Shown here in pieces: positions 25,130-38,579 of a stretch of DNA of 64,000 bases. A program made the position numbers and the translations under genes. Under the pieces are notes generated by a model. That model saw only the letters and a program-made list of their open reading frames with translations. It was not told the DNA's origin and made no database searches. Position 1 is the first letter of the stretch; every line of letters begins with the position of its first letter. This DNA is from Hirundichthys speculiger (Eukaryota; Chordata; Actinopteri; Beloniformes; Exocoetidae), in assembly GCA_018398805.1 (NCBI GenBank), contig JAGFBZ010000006.1, positions 186,001 to 250,000 on the forward strand. Direction: 5' to 3'.

Positions 25130-25620
25130 GTAGTGCCGCAGTGTTTCTTGTGTCTCTGCACGCTCGTGTCCACAGCAGGCAGGCTCATAAATTGGGCAGC
25201 TAAGCCTTTCATAAAGTTTAATAAAGCACTGCTTCATGGCTCAGGGGAGCTGGTATTAGTGACAAGAGCCGCTGCTGCCATTCCAGTAAATCACATCATC
25301 ATAATGAGGCTGTACTACGGGACTAAGACACCTCCGTTACCACCCACACATCTACCCACATTCCCTCCACCTCCTTTGTTTTCTTTATAATTCCTCTGAC
25401 ACAATGCAATGTCTTCACTTCGCGGCATTTTCCAGTGGGAATATGGGAATGGCGTTGTTTAAACACTGCGGCCAGCTTGGACAGGCTAGGGTTATTTCTC
25501 ATTTAGTAAAGATCACAGACGCTGTAAATGCTCCGGCGGCATGCCGTGAATGCCAAGACCAGCGTGATTGGCAGCTTGACGGCAGCAGCAGCATTTGCAT
25601 GGCATTTAGCTGGGCGGGTG
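25130..25620. promoter_or_regulatory. Candidate conserved non-coding elements 3 and 4
   Basis: Two low-repeat islands, about 25130-25310 and 25400-25620, are separated by C/T-rich sequence. They have balanced composition unlike the AT-rich surroundings and carry CATTTGCATG-type and TTTAATAAAG-type motifs. The open frames here have no family resemblance. Function is inferred. Confidence 0.25.
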
Positions 25621-27630
25621 ATGGTCACCCCTTACACCAAGGTGGGTAAATAAGATGACTTTTCTGTTCACAGAACATATTCACGCACAAACACACATAT
25701 GCCTATGCACTCACACATGCAGTCTCACTCCTCGGCAGCCCCCAACTATCTCGGCCTGCCAAACCTGGAACCACTCATAATGGTGTGGCATTTAGACAGA
25801 GGAGAGGGACATCCAGTTATGTGGGCATGGAGACCACTGAAAACTCTCAGCTCTACCTTTGAGGCAGCTATTTGCCCACTTTTCAGCACAGTTAACAATT
25901 TTTGTTTTTAATTTTAAAAAGTGGATTATGCTTGTTAACGGAAATTTGGATGAACAAGTGTTTTTTTCGTATTGACAATACCATGACAATATTACTTCAA
26001 ATTAAGATATGGGCTGACCATCCATAATTATTTTCCTCTTTAATACAAAGAATGAGTCTGGTTCATAGATTTGACTTTGATTTGTAGGTAACAGGATTAA
26101 AAACAGAGTGGAAACCGCCTCTATGCCGTTGGATAGAGAGAGAAGCTCAGCATGCAACATAAGCAGAGTGACCACCAGACTAGCATCGAACAAAAGGCAT
26201 CCAAAATAGCATGCACCACAGTAGGAACACCAGTAAATGACTGTAGTCGTTTTTTCTGTAAAAGCTTGTAAAAGGTAAAAGGTTTTATTAGAAATTCTGC
26301 ATCCATCTTGGTTATTGTTGAATATGTTCTTAGATGCTCGTGCATGAGTCTTCACATAAATCCCAATATGCTCTGCAATGGTGGAAATGGCTGTGAATGG
26401 GAGGCGTACTGCACAGTACTGCACACTGTAATTATTCTATAAATAGTATTAAAACAAATTACATTAGCTTCTTCTTCTGGTCATGTTTTTGTTTTGTTCA
26501 AATGGTTAAGAAAAGCATGTGAGTGGCCTTTAAATACTTTCAGCATTCATTTTTTTCTTTTTAAACAATGTGATGGTCCCAGTCTCCATGAACCTCCTTT
26601 CATTAGACAGCTATTGACTGATATTTTTTGTTTCCATAAAACAAAACCACAAGAAGGGACTGCCCCCCTGCTGGAATCACTTTAATCCAATTGGACTTTT
26701 ATGCCTCTTTGTATTATCAGGCCATGGTAACGAGCTAGCCCATCCAGTGGTACTAATGCTGTTTAGACAGTTGCTATCCCTGGACAGCATGAACCGAATC
26801 AGGAAACTTGCAGCTTTGTTCACAAATCCGGCTGGGAGCAGGAGCACAGAGTTTGTTTTATCCAGGTTCAGTGAGAGCATGGAAGGTAAAAAAAAAAGTT
26901 CCCTGGTCAAGACACGGGCATCAGGGGAAGGTAACGTATGGTGAAAGGTAATCCTGCATAGAAAGAATTACACCACTTTTTGCTGTGTTATGTGCGACAA
27001 TCATGTTTAAGTGACAGAATTTATGTTAATGGTCCAAACAGCTTCATTTAGACATAACAATGGCAGCTCAGAACTGATGCTTTTGGCATTTTATTGGCTA
27101 ATCGTTGTACTTATGGTTCAGTGGTGGCACTGGCGAATGTTGCATGGGTCAGATGTGGCCCAGTGGTCATTAACTGGGTCTACCTTGAGTTATGGCAGGT
27201 GATGCATGGACGGATGTGGCTCAAATGTCATAAGCCAGCTTTGATTTAGTCGGCAATAAGTGTTGTGAGGGCCAGACGTGACCCAGAGGTCCAAAGAAAT
27301 GCACATCTGTGTCATGTCAAGTGGATATTAGCCACATTTACCCAGTGTAGCTTTGATTTTGGTAACCTTAACATAACACCTACTTGTACAGGACTACCTG
27401 AACACCTTGTGACATTTAGTTGGTGTACGTTGTAATCACTTTAGATTGTCATCCTCAGCACTTGTTTGGCAAATATGACCATGTATGTCAATATTTAAGG
27501 TACAATTGGTCATTTTAATACACGTATGAGTTGGAATGATGAAGGTAAAACTAGGAAAGACTCGTCACTTTAAGGTTCAGATGATATTAATGAAAACCTT
27601 TGCATATGTTCATTTACCTTTCTAGTTTTC

Positions 27631-27635
<5 letters not shown>
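25621..27635. other. Intergenic, degenerate GATGTGGC repeats near 27130-27330
   Basis: No gene supported; the 140-codon minus frame at 26002-26424 has no recognisable family. From 27130 to 27330 related phrases such as CAGATGTGGCCCAGTGGTCA, GGATGTGGCTCAAATGTCA and CAGACGTGACCCAGAGGTC recur about every 60-90 bp, like a decayed tandem repeat. Confidence 0.35.

Positions 27636-27698
<63 letters not shown>
27636..27698. repeat. (TA)n microsatellite, about 62 bp
   Basis: Uninterrupted alternation of T and A. Confidence 0.95.
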
Positions 27699-27700
<2 letters not shown>

Positions 27701-28580
27701 TTCCATCTACAGAAGCTCACATTTACACACTGTCCCTCAACTTTTATTCACCTGAAATGATTCTGAAATGACATTATCAGTGACAGCCAGGCAATAACAA
27801 AAGAACAAAAACTTCTTTGAAAAACAATAAATCAATAAGCCTTGCCAACACATCCTGTTACAATCCCGACTCCTTGACACCTGAAGCTCATTAAACACAG
27901 TCTAATGTCAACTTAGAGGAAGGAGAGTACACAGAGGCTCACCTTCTCACAGCCTATCACAATAAGTGCTACTGAGTAACCTTGATATATTGTATATACT
28001 AGAAATAAATATGATCGTCCTTTAATCTGATTTTATTATACTGGGGACTCCCGCTGGCAAATCTACTGAGGACTGATAGTCTGTAATCTTATTGCAGGGT
28101 AGCGCGGTGCATTTCATATCCCCTTCTTGATGGTGTTTTATCATGTCAGGGCTATCATTGTTCGTATTGGTATATGTGTTCCTCCATTTATATGCGCTGG
28201 TGTATATAACCTAATAAATCGAGTTATTGCACATTTTGAGCATCTATCTGTGTTTGCATATGTATGCGTGCATGTTTGCATGCACGCTGAAGTCCCTCCA
28301 GGCCGGATGTAGGTGCTGATTTTGCCCCTCAGCATGCTGGCCTGCTTCGGGTGTTTCCGCTCTGTTTATGAAGCAGGCATATTGACCCAGTTTGTGGCCT
28401 TGGTGCTTTGTTTCTCGTCTATTTCTCCCGCTGTCTCTCTCTTTTTCTTTCTGCCGGGGGCATATTGCAGGCCGGCATGCTTGGAAAAAGGGGCGCGCTC
28501 AGTCTGAACTAAACGGCATACGCATCATTGAGCAGCATTACCAGCCTCTCCCATCTCATCACTCTCACCAAATGCTGCAG
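27699..28580. other. Intergenic, nothing recognised
   Basis: No gene or classified repeat seen; frames here are short and carry no known motif. Confidence 0.3.
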
Positions 28581-28604
28581 GTGTGTGTATGGTATGTGTG
28601 TGTG

Positions 28605-28635
<31 letters not shown>

Positions 28636-28636
28636 A
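28581..28636 (+). repeat. (TG)n microsatellite
   Basis: TG units interrupted by a few changes (GTGTATGGTATG at the left, TTTG inside). Confidence 0.9.
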
Positions 28637-30869
28637 CAATATGTGTCAGCGTAGAAGGCCTGTTGACTAGAAAGTCTAATAAATCAAGCTGTCCATCCAC
28701 AGCGTCCTCCCCTCTTTTACTCTTACCTTTCCCCCATTACTCCTCCCTTTCCACTCATCTTTTTGCTCCCACTTTCTCTTTCTTTCTCCCTTGCCCTCTT
28801 CATTTCTCTCTCCTTTATGTCCTGTAATTCTTCTTTTAAAGCTCAGGGGGTGGCGTTGGAGGCATTACTTGCTACCTGATAAATCACAGTCTCCAAGCAG
28901 AGCAGAGTAACATCTGCAGATCAACCCACTGGTGTCATTTTGTGTCCATGTAGATTATCTGTCAATGCATATTATTATCCCAGGGACTGCACACTTATTC
29001 AACATCTCATATCTATTTGCATGAATGCATACACGTGTATCTAAGGTATATGTGTCTGTATATTATGTGCAGCTTGGGTGTGCATGCATGCATTACAACT
29101 GAATGCAGAATGTGGCCTGGACTGATCTCCCTGTCACGCTGAATGGTGGCTGATTGAGACACATGGACTGCCTTTGTGCCCTGATCTAGTTGCCATTGAT
29201 TACCTATCAGGGTTTTTGATTGCATCCTGGAAGTAATTCTTTTAAATAGGCCCTAATGGCCTCCAATCTGGGCTGATGACGACCTCAGAGAGTCCAATCG
29301 CAGGTCCATTTAGGCCCTTTCAGACCTTTCCACGTACACTCTGAAACTCTTGCTCATAGCTCAGCCTCTGCGCTCCATTGCCACCATGACTACCTTTATG
29401 CTTGTGTGGCGTCAGCGCCACATTTCTATCCTCTGGCACTCATATACACAAATCTCCCTCAGACTTAGATATGCCCATCTTGCATCCTTAAAAGCCTGTA
29501 CCAGGTCTTTGTAAAGATTAGAGAAGGTGATGGTGATGGGAAGTGCGCAAAGTAATTGAAAAGGACGGCGAGGACAATAGAGACGCAAATTGACTGTAAT
29601 CCTGCTTTTAACTGTAAAAGAATGAGCAAGAGGGAAGAAGTCCAGGTTTCAGATCTGCAGAAAGGAGAGAAAATGAAGCCTGGTAAAATGAAGAGGTGTG
29701 ACAGATCTGTTAGGGATAAAAGAGGGTGGGGAGGACGGGGGGGTGGTCGTCAGTATGTCAGGCTATGTTATTATAGTCTGTGGGTTGGATGAAGGCATAG
29801 GAGGGAGGAGGAGGCGGGGGTGATGGTAGTGGTGGTGTGGTGGTGTTGGGGGGGGGGTAAAGCAGACAGGAAGAGGGCTCGCCGTCTAATCCTCCAATTT
29901 TCTTACATTACTGCTCCACCTCCCTCTCTCCACCTACATGCTTCTCTCCACCAGCATCCCCCTCCTCCCTTTTCTTCCTCCACCAGCAGCCGGGCCCCCC
30001 CACCCCCCACCCCCCACCCCCCATCACCCCCTGCCGCTATGCCTGTCGACAAATGAAACTAGAGGCAGCGGCAGCTTCAGAGAGATTGACTTGAAGGAGT
30101 AAAACACACACGGAAAAGACAGGGCGAGGCAGAGACCTCCTGTACCTCTAACAACATAAACATGCCTTTAAAAACCCCAGCGGCTCAGTCATCTATTGCT
30201 CTGAAGAAGAAAAAAAAGAAAACTTGAGTGGGATCTTTCATCAGCTATATGCCTTTCTAATCATTTTTAGCAGCTACGGGCAAATAATAAGTGATGAGTA
30301 TATAGATATTTGCTTCAAATGCAGAAAAAAATGCAGTTGTCTTATTGTGAAAGCAGCTAAGTATGATCAATAACTTCTGCTGATCAGGAGAAAAACCTGA
30401 TGACAAAATATTAAAGAGACTGTTTTATGTCTGGAATGTGTTAACAGCTCACTTAGCAGGATGACAAACAGGGTTCTTGTGCCAGGCGCTGCTGCTTGTT
30501 AATATGTTGAGCCTTTTTTTTATTTATCGATAGTTTTTTTTTTTTTCCTGAGTATTTTATTTGATTCAGAGATATAGCGCGCCTGGTCGACCTTGCACTC
30601 ATGTGATGAATGGATGCTGTTGATTAAATCTGGGTTTTAGACTGGGAATGAAGCTTTTAGAGCAATTAAACCTCACAAATTCAGATTAATAATTCAAAAA
30701 TGTACACTTGATGTCCTTGGACTAATAGAGCACATTCTCAAACTGAGAAGGGCTTTTAAAATCCTTTATCCCTGTCTGAATATATATATATTTTAAAAGC
30801 GAGCTGACTTCAATTTGTACTTGCCGCAGTATTTCTCATAGTCACCTCTTCATCACACAGTTGTGATTT
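28637..30869. other. Intergenic with skewed low-complexity tracts
   Basis: C/T-rich at 28700-28810. G-rich at about 29720-29865, including runs GGGGGGG and GGGGGGGG. C-rich at 29940-30035, with C6-A units at 29994-30026. Short frames over these tracts reflect base bias. No gene seen. Confidence 0.4.
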
Positions 30870-31230
30870 CCGTTTCCCCGCCTTCCTGATTGATTTGCAT
30901 CTCTTCGCTCCTCATTGGGTGAGGCAGAACCCTGACTGAGTGGGACTAATTTGCCATGTTAATGAGATGGCTCTGACAAACACAGCCAGCTGGAGACCGG
31001 AGTAAATGATCCTGTCATCAGTCAAGAACACAAACATGGCTAACAGATAATTAGCACGTGGTGGTTTAGCCGAGGTGACATTCTGTCTGCTCTGTGTCAT
31101 GGTGGCAGGAGAAAATATGAAACTGCAGAACAATGAAAAGGAGAAAGGAAAGATGGAGATTTCACTTGTGCTTTGTTTTCTCGCTCTTGTAGTACGCAAT
31201 GGATGAGCACAACACATCACCGTCTATGAC
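30870..31230. promoter_or_regulatory. Candidate conserved non-coding element 5
   Basis: Contains an exact POU octamer ATTTGCAT at 30893-30900, an ATAATTAG homeodomain core near 31047, and CAGCTGG and CACGTG E-box-like sites. It has no coding frame and no repeat. Upstream of tle4, it could be an enhancer; this is inference. Confidence 0.3.
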
Positions 31231-34200
31231 CTCCCTCCTTCCTCTGCATAGCAATGTTTAATGAGGATAAGAGGAAGTGTGTGCCATCAGAGCGAAGGCA
31301 GAAAATATGCTAAGCAGACAATCAGAGGTGTACCCCCTGGTGCGTAACAGCCAATCATGGCTGTCCCAGTGTGTGTCGCCAGCCAGCAGGAGGCAGAATT
31401 AGTCCTGGTTAGCAGCCAGAGCCCTGCCGAGTGGCTGATTAGTCTTTTAGACTGAAGAGGAGACAGAAAGTTAAAAGTCCAACTGCCTGTCTGAGGCTCT
31501 TCTGCTCAGCAGACAAAGGCAAGGACTTTTTTATGTGGGAAATAAAAGTCAGCAGCCTCCCTGCTGCCTTATGAATGTGGTACATTAAAAGGGAATAATA
31601 ATCACCTTTATCAGACCAATGTCTCACAGCAGATATGTGATGAAATTCACATTTTCACATCTCCTGATATCAGGTATTAGTGCGATTTGAAAGCTGTATA
31701 AATGTTTATGTGCACGTACATCCTATATTAGCTCACAGTTCTTGTACCCGCTTCTGCAGTGTCATGCCAGTTTTGGGTTTGTTATAGCTCTGTTTGGCTC
31801 TTTTCATTGTTTGGCCCCTCAGGATTTCTGTTTTCAGATGTTTTCAATACTGCTGCTTCCCCGACAATAAATTGTTCTTCATCTAGTTCTGTCTCTCTTT
31901 TTTTCTGTTTTCAGCATCTCTGTCTGTTTGTCATTTAGTCGCTGCATGCTGTTTTTTTTTTTTTTTTTATCAGAACAATTCTTGCATCCTTCCATTTGTA
32001 ATCTAATAAAGAAATGGCAGCAATCAGTATGTTCCTTTTGGGGGGACTGGATGACTTTGAGCACCAGATGCTGATGTTCCCCCAGAGCCGTTAGCGAGAT
32101 GGAGCCGATCCTTAACTGTCTCCAATAAAGAGACACACTTCCTCGCACACAGATACACACACACACACACACTGGCTCCCCTCGCTCACTCAGCGTGGAG
32201 GCAGGATTAACCTGCTGGTAGCGGAGTAAATCCAACACTCCTCTGCCTCCGCCTTTCTGTCTCTGTGTCTGAGGAGGCCTGGTTATCCCTTCACACAAGC
32301 GCACTGTTCAAAGGGGTGGCCGCCGGGGATTAATGACGTGTTAAAGGGGCAACCATGGGGGATTTAGGCGCAGCTTGCTGTAAGGACAGGAGATTTAAGA
32401 ACATGAAGCAGTGGTTAATGCTCATTGAAGTAAGATTAGTCAGACACTGAACCCACAACAGACAAATGATGGACAGGTGCCATGTTATTAAATTTTATAT
32501 ACAGTACTGAGATGCTGTGGTGAAAGAACAATGTATTGGACTAAATACACCAGCTGATTGAAACATTTTCCTTATTTTAGCTTGCTTTTCAAAAAACAAA
32601 AAATATATATAATAAATACATTTAAACACTTGCTTATTCTGCTATGTGTCTGTGAAATCTACACTGGTCATTTGAGATGTTTCAAAGCTGAAATGGCTTG
32701 TCTGGATAAAAGAAGCTTGATTCAATTAGCAGAGGGAGGAAAGTGTTCAATCTACAGTACAGTGTGTGATAACATCTTCTAAAGTTTGAACAGGAGGTAA
32801 TCGATGTTTGTAGCAGTGTTTGCACATTTTTATCAAAGAAGCCGTGCGCATCCATGTGAAACAACTGTAGTGACTCCAATGTTATGTGTTATAATTGTGA
32901 GATGCGTTGGATGTCTCAGGAAGTTGTTTCTTTTTTTTTTTTTTTTTTTTTTTTGTCTTGGGTCCCCCCTGCAGTTGGGCTGCAGTCCAACACTGCTGAA
33001 AATTCAAGCCAAATTCGAGCCCTACCCACGAATAGTGAGCAGTGGATTTGTTTACCAGGTGAAACCCAGTAGAACTGGCAAAGAAAGCGATTCCTGTGAA
33101 ACTGACAGAATATTAAAGAAAAAAAATATGAACATTAGAACATCAATGGGCGGTAGCCATTTCCACAAATAAACATGCATCCTTTACAACCGCAATTCTA
33201 ACAGACAAAGAACAGCTAGTCTGCTGAATTTAACTTGCAAAACTTGAAACCACCTGACACAAAGTGAAACCTGGAATAATATAACCCATGCAGCCCATTG
33301 CACTAAGACATCAGTCCAGACATTTGTGCTCAGAGTGTGATGAGGCACGTTTGCGACATGTCTAACAACTGACTAAAGGGGCAAAGCACACACAGCCTGC
33401 AGCAAGCCAGCTAGTGATGATAAGACAAAATCCCGACCATTCTGCATCCTCTTTCTGCTTGTAGTTCTTCTCAAGGACCAAGGACCAGTGCAAGATTTTC
33501 CTCTTCCTTGCTTTCTTCCATTCTGTTTGGTTTTTCCAGCACCTCTGCCATTATAAGCTTGCCCAGTACAGTGAGCTGGCCAGCAGAGGTGTTGATGATG
33601 GTGTGCCATGACACAATATGTGTTCGCACAAGCGTGATTCAGGCTGGATGACAAAGTTATATAGTGCAATTCCAGGATATACCGGGTCAGTGGCAGGGAT
33701 TCCATCCAACGGGATGAAAACAGGATGAAGAACATACGAACCAGCAAGGAAGAGGAGAAAAGACAAGACTTAAATTAACCAAAGAACAAATGAGACGCAG
33801 GGGCAAACAATCAGGGAGATGAACAAAAGGAGGCAAAACAGAACGACAGACTGTTAAAGTAAAGCAGGAAGTAAAGTTAACATGAACAGAAAAGAACAAA
33901 AGGAACACTAGATGAAGCCAAGAAATCCTGAAAACACAAGAACCAAACCCAAAACCTAACATTCACATTGCCTTATCTTTATATTTTACACTGCAGGGCA
34001 TCTTTTTTGAATTGGACTTCTAAAGTGTTAGTGTTTGAGAATTATTTGGTGTCATTTTGCTATACTTCTTGACCAGTCTAGATAAAACCCTTATGGAAAG
34101 TCTTAAACTTGGCATCCATCTTGGAAATGGCGAAGGTAGTGATTTTGGGCTGTTCCCAGTACATGGCCAGAGAACATTAGCAGTTTCACTGGCCACGACT

Positions 34201-34959
34201 ACATAAAAACTGTGTGCATACATGTAGAACCACCAGCCTAGACTAATGGAAATAGTTTCATATCATTTTTCTGACTTTGCTCCAAAATAACTTTGAAAAA
34301 GCGTATTTTACACCCACAGGTTAAATTACTCTGCATGGCAAGGGTTCACAACATCAGCTTCAGCTTTGCACACTCGATCATCTGGATATATTTCCAAATT
34401 CAGCTGTTAAACAGCAAATGACTGGATTTTGAGTGGGTGCAACTGCTGCTTTTTGACATTATGGAAGTGAGACGGAAGTTTCAGTCCAAAGCACCTTCTT
34501 TATCCCTTGTAACATCTCTGGCGTTAAATCTTTCCATTTTCAGGTGGCAGATTGTTGTTTTCCATAACAAAGCAGCCTTGAGGACACACAGATAGGAGAA
34601 AGTAAGGAGAGCGCTGGTTAAAATTCTTAGTCAGTGGCAGGTTAATGTCAACACTGCATGTCTGGAGAGTGTTTGGGGGAGCACGGTTGTCAAAATGAAG
34701 AAGTATAGTGTTGAAGATAAGCAGATGGCATAGACAGTGATATGTGTGTGCACTTATGTGTGTGAACAAGTGAAAACGAGAGTGGAAGATTAAGAGACAT
34801 GTACAGGTACTGATATCTGCTTGGGATCAGGACACTGAGCAAGGTGTTAAGGTCAGGAGTTCTCGCCACCAACTCTCCACCATAAACCATCTCAAGCCTA
34901 CCTCCTTGCCCTTAATCTCCCACCCTCCCACACACACACAGTTCCAGCTTGCTACCCAT
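31231..34959. other. Intergenic, no gene recognised
   Basis: Contains T runs at 31951-31968 and 32931-32954, a CA run near 32156-32172, and an A-rich, repeat-like strand at 33715-33960. Frames of 120-140 codons on the minus strand (31879-32304, 33373-33747) match nothing I know. Confidence 0.35.
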
Positions 34960-35230
34960 CTAGTCTCACAATCAGCTCCTTTGCAATCTCCTGTGCATCA
35001 GCTGCCAAATGAAGTTCCTCTTTAGAAAAAAAAAAAAGTACTTGGCTGTCGAATTGTCTGCGTGCCTGGCGGCAAAGGCAGCTCTTGTGTTGAAGCCAAT
35101 AATCCAGCATCAGAGCTTCAGGTGCACAGAGGGCTGTGATTGACAGGACTTGATATGAGGCCCTCGCCTCACTTGACATTTGGGTTTCATAAGGTCTGGA
35201 ACAAAAGGCAGGGGCAAAATAATCAGAGAG
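34960..35230. promoter_or_regulatory. Candidate conserved non-coding element 6
   Basis: A low-repeat island with GTGATTGACAGG and CCAATAATCCAGCAT motifs (PBX/MEIS-like TGATTGACAG core). An A run at about 35024-35037 interrupts it. Function is inferred from composition only. Confidence 0.25.
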
Positions 35231-36059
35231 GGGTGCAGGCAAATAAATCTGTTTATTCCTCCTCACCTGCTCCCCCCCTTCCTTAACTCTGCACCTCCTC
35301 TGCTCGTCCACATCATGCCTCAGCCCTTGGAGGAGAACGAGAGAGGGCACGATATTACCTTTTTACAGCCTTAGTGGATTCACGCACAACGACAGCAGGT
35401 CACTTTAGGCCCTGTGCTTACCTGAGATATTAGTTTGTATGTGTGTGGTAGAGAGAGGTGTGTATTTGAATGGCTGAGCCCGTGCGTATGTGTGTACAAT
35501 CCTGTGTATGTATGAAGGAGAGGCAGAGACAACAGAGAGGCAGAGGGAAGCGAGCAAGGAAAACTGAGGTTGAGTCATATTGTAGATAACCATTTGTAGC
35601 AGGAAAAAAAAACACATAAAAGAAGCAGCATGAGGCTGTTACAGGACAGAGGCCTCTTTAATAAGACAGGTGCACACATTATAACAAACCAGATCCCGGA
35701 CAGCTCAAAGAGGAGATAATGAATTCAGAAAAGAAAACAAACTGTAATACAGCACAGGATGATCAAGATGACCCCCCCGACACTCACACAGCCGTGCAGT
35801 TTAGCTAAATGACTGACTACAGCATTTAAGAGCTGCTGACCCAGCAACAGCGTGTGTCTTCTATACAAAACATATACTAAGAACCACAAATGAAGACGGA
35901 CATGCTATATACACTCAATCCCTCGGAGCGGATGGTATTAGCTGGAAGAGTCCTAATTGTAAAATTTTACCTTACTCAGCAGTCTTAATTGGACTGCAGC
36001 ACTTGAGGGGTATAACACAGCAAAACGGGTTTCACATATGCGGATATTAATGTGTACGC
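35231..36059. other. Intergenic, nothing recognised
   Basis: No gene or classified repeat. Confidence 0.3.
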
Positions 36060-36172
36060 ACGTTCCAGGGTGTAGCCCTGCCTTTCGCCCGTAGACGGCT
36101 GGGATAGGCTCCAGTAGATCCCCGTGACCCTTCGGAGGATGAAACGGGTATAGATAATGGATGGATGGAAGT
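36060..36172 (+). repeat. 3' end of a dispersed teleost repeat ending in ATGGATGG
   Basis: CCTGCCTTTCGCCCGTAG, GGGATAGGCTCCAGTAGATC, CCCCGTGACCCT and GGTATAGATAATGGATGG match the end of the copy at 62938-63311. Only the last third of the unit is present. Confidence 0.75.
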
Positions 36173-36812
36173 AGACATAGGCTACATGCCACTATTCATG
36201 TGTTATATATGCACAACGTTCAGCCTTAACATTATGACCTATCACATGATATTGAGCAGGGTCTCCCTCTGCTGCCCAAACAGCTCTGACCGGTCTGGGT
36301 GTAGATAAAGAGCATCCGAGGGAGTCATGGCCCCAGGATGTCAGCAACAGATCACTTGGGCCATGTGTGTTGTGGGGGCGGTGGTCTCAGTGGATTGGGC
36401 TTGCTTTCACTAACTATCTGATCATCTTGATTTCTGGGTGATCTATAAATAGAACGATGTAGTTCCTCGAAGGACACAATCTCTTTTAAAAACTAGACTG
36501 AGCAGGCATGAATAAGGAAAAGGTAGCTGATGATTTCAAATGTGAAAGGATACAGCACAGAAGTGTTGTGACCCCTCCATCCTGCTGTTTTTAAAGTCTC
36601 ATTCATAATTCACACCCTGGATTTTACCCGAGAGAAACCATTGTCAATCTATAAAATCATAAATTACAGAACAAACTACCTAGTAGTATCTCAAGAACAT
36701 TAAGACTGGTTTATATTTTCTCATGCGTAATCAGTTATAATAATGGGATGATGCAGGAAAGTGGTGATAAAATGGTGATTTTGCAGCCTGATAAGTAACT
36801 TTACTTTGATAC
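36173..36812. other. Intergenic, nothing recognised
   Basis: No gene or classified repeat. Confidence 0.3.
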
Positions 36813-37489
36813 TTTAAAGTCACACTATGTAAGCATACCACTCCAGACCGGGTCAATGCTGCTCCACTAGGAGTATTCTTTGTTCATAACAGCAAATGTA
36901 GAGATACAGTACAGTGACACCATTGTGGAAGCATTATAACATCAGTATAACATTAGCGTACATTAGCAACCCTAGTTTACTCTGTTTACCAGTCTAGTAG
37001 AAACATTACCAGTTCTGCATCATATTTCAGTTATCTCTATCCAACAATGGAAATGTTGACTCTCGTTACCCCTCTTCTTTTCTATCCTTCTTTCTCTTCG
37101 AGTCCAGACTTTTTTTTTTTCTAATGCGAGCGGGTTCTGGTAGTGGGGAGCCAGTTCGTTTGCCCTGTGGCCTATCAGTTGAGCAACCTGAGTTTTGGGT
37201 CCCACGCTACACGCTCTGACAGCATCTTAGTCACCCATCTGGTTTTCAAGACATGTTTTGTTAATAAAGTACACGTGGGAAATGAGGCATAACAAACCAT
37301 AAAACAAAGGTGTTTATTTGAAAATGGACTGAGGGGAATAAAAAACTGAAATGGAAGCTGTTTGGGCAATGACTTGTTCATCACACAACGATTCACATCT
37401 AGTGGGACAAAGTGGTATTAGAAGGTTTGACAGTCCATCATCACAACATTTTAAAGGTCTCTTTCATCAACACAACACATCTATGTGTT
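36813..37489. repeat. Fragments of the TTAAAGC...TGTAG repeat family (copy D, uncertain)
   Basis: TTTAAAGTCACACTATGTAAG and ATACCACTCCAGACC at 36813-36850 resemble the family end. CTAGTGGGACAAAGTGGTATT near 37398-37418 matches its middle. A possible far end, ACATATGGTAGCTTTAAG, lies at about 37900-37916 beyond the other repeat at 37490-37818. Intervening DNA is unassigned. Confidence 0.35.
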
Positions 37490-37818
37490 TAACATGGCAT
37501 CCATCCATTATCCATACCTGTTTAGTCCTATCTAGGGTCACAGGAATCTGCTGGAGTCTATGTGTATGCGTGTACACCATGGACAGGAAGCCAGTCCATC
37601 ATGGGCCACGTGCACACTCACAATCACTCCTCTGGGCAATTTAGAACCACCAATTAACCTGACATGTATGTCTTTGGACTGTGGGAGGAAGCCAGAGTGC
37701 CAGAAAGCACAGCATGGGGGAGAACATGCAAACATAGAAAGGCCCCCGCTGAGGGTCGAACCAGGAACCCTCTTGCTGTGAGGCAGCAGTGCTGACCACC
37801 GAGCCACCGTGCTGCCCA
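37490..37818 (-). repeat. Dispersed teleost repeat, full-length-like copy
   Basis: Read on the minus strand it begins GGGCAGCACGGTGGCTC, carries TTTGCATGTTCTCCCCC, CCACAGTCCAAAGACATAC and TTGCCCAGAGGAGTGATTG, and ends in ATGGATAATGGATGGATG. It is the same family as 62938-63311 and 36060-36172. The sequence is non-coding; the ATGG tail suggests spread by a LINE-type mechanism. Confidence 0.75.
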
Positions 37819-38579
37819 AACATGACATCAACGCAGTTATTTCTTTGATATACTTAGATTCATTTGGTTGTTTTTTAAAGGTTTCAAAGTATAATTCCTA
37901 CATATGGTAGCTTTAAGTACTTTTTGTTGTTCATTCTGTTTAAGTTTGAAGTTTGAATACATCATTATTACACGTTTCTGCAGTGTGATTCTCAGTTAAT
38001 GATACTTCTAACATTGTTCTCTAAGTTCCTGTCTGATCAAAGTCAAAGAGGAAGAAGTGTTCAATTATTCAGGGAATTCAGGATTTTTATTTTCTAAAAA
38101 TCCCATGCACTGATTAAAAAGTACATGAGAAAGAAAATCTGTATTATAGATGCAACCTAACCTACCTTTCAGCAGTAATAATGATTAAAATGTAAGTGAT
38201 TCCATTATATGATCAACCCTATAGATCATTTGCATCATTTCCTAGCAAGATGGGGCACCTGAGGGGATGCTGAATGAGAATTTAATTGCAGGGCTCCAAG
38301 TGCAATCTGTGGACATAATAGCAGAATGTTTAATAGTTGATTAAATTAAGCAACAGAAAAAAAAGATAAAACCACATGACACCCTGAGGCCGTAAATGCT
38401 TTACCCTGTAAGTCTAAAAAAAGAAAAGAAAAATAATAAGAAGAAGAGTCAACAGATAGTTTCCAGATCAATCCCTGTGACATCCTTCTGTTCCAGCCCC
38501 CACGTGGGGGTCTGCATAAATTGCATCCTCTTATATGTGATTGGACAACTTCTAGATGACTGACAGGACGATGCCGCGC
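37819..38579. other. Intergenic, nothing recognised
   Basis: AT-rich with short A runs; no gene or RNA gene seen. Confidence 0.3.

Noticed and set aside
26002..26424. 140-codon minus frame
   Set aside because: No recognised motif; a second overlapping frame is equally open.
28392..28827. Cysteine/valine-rich frames across the TG repeat
   Set aside because: They arise from microsatellite translation.
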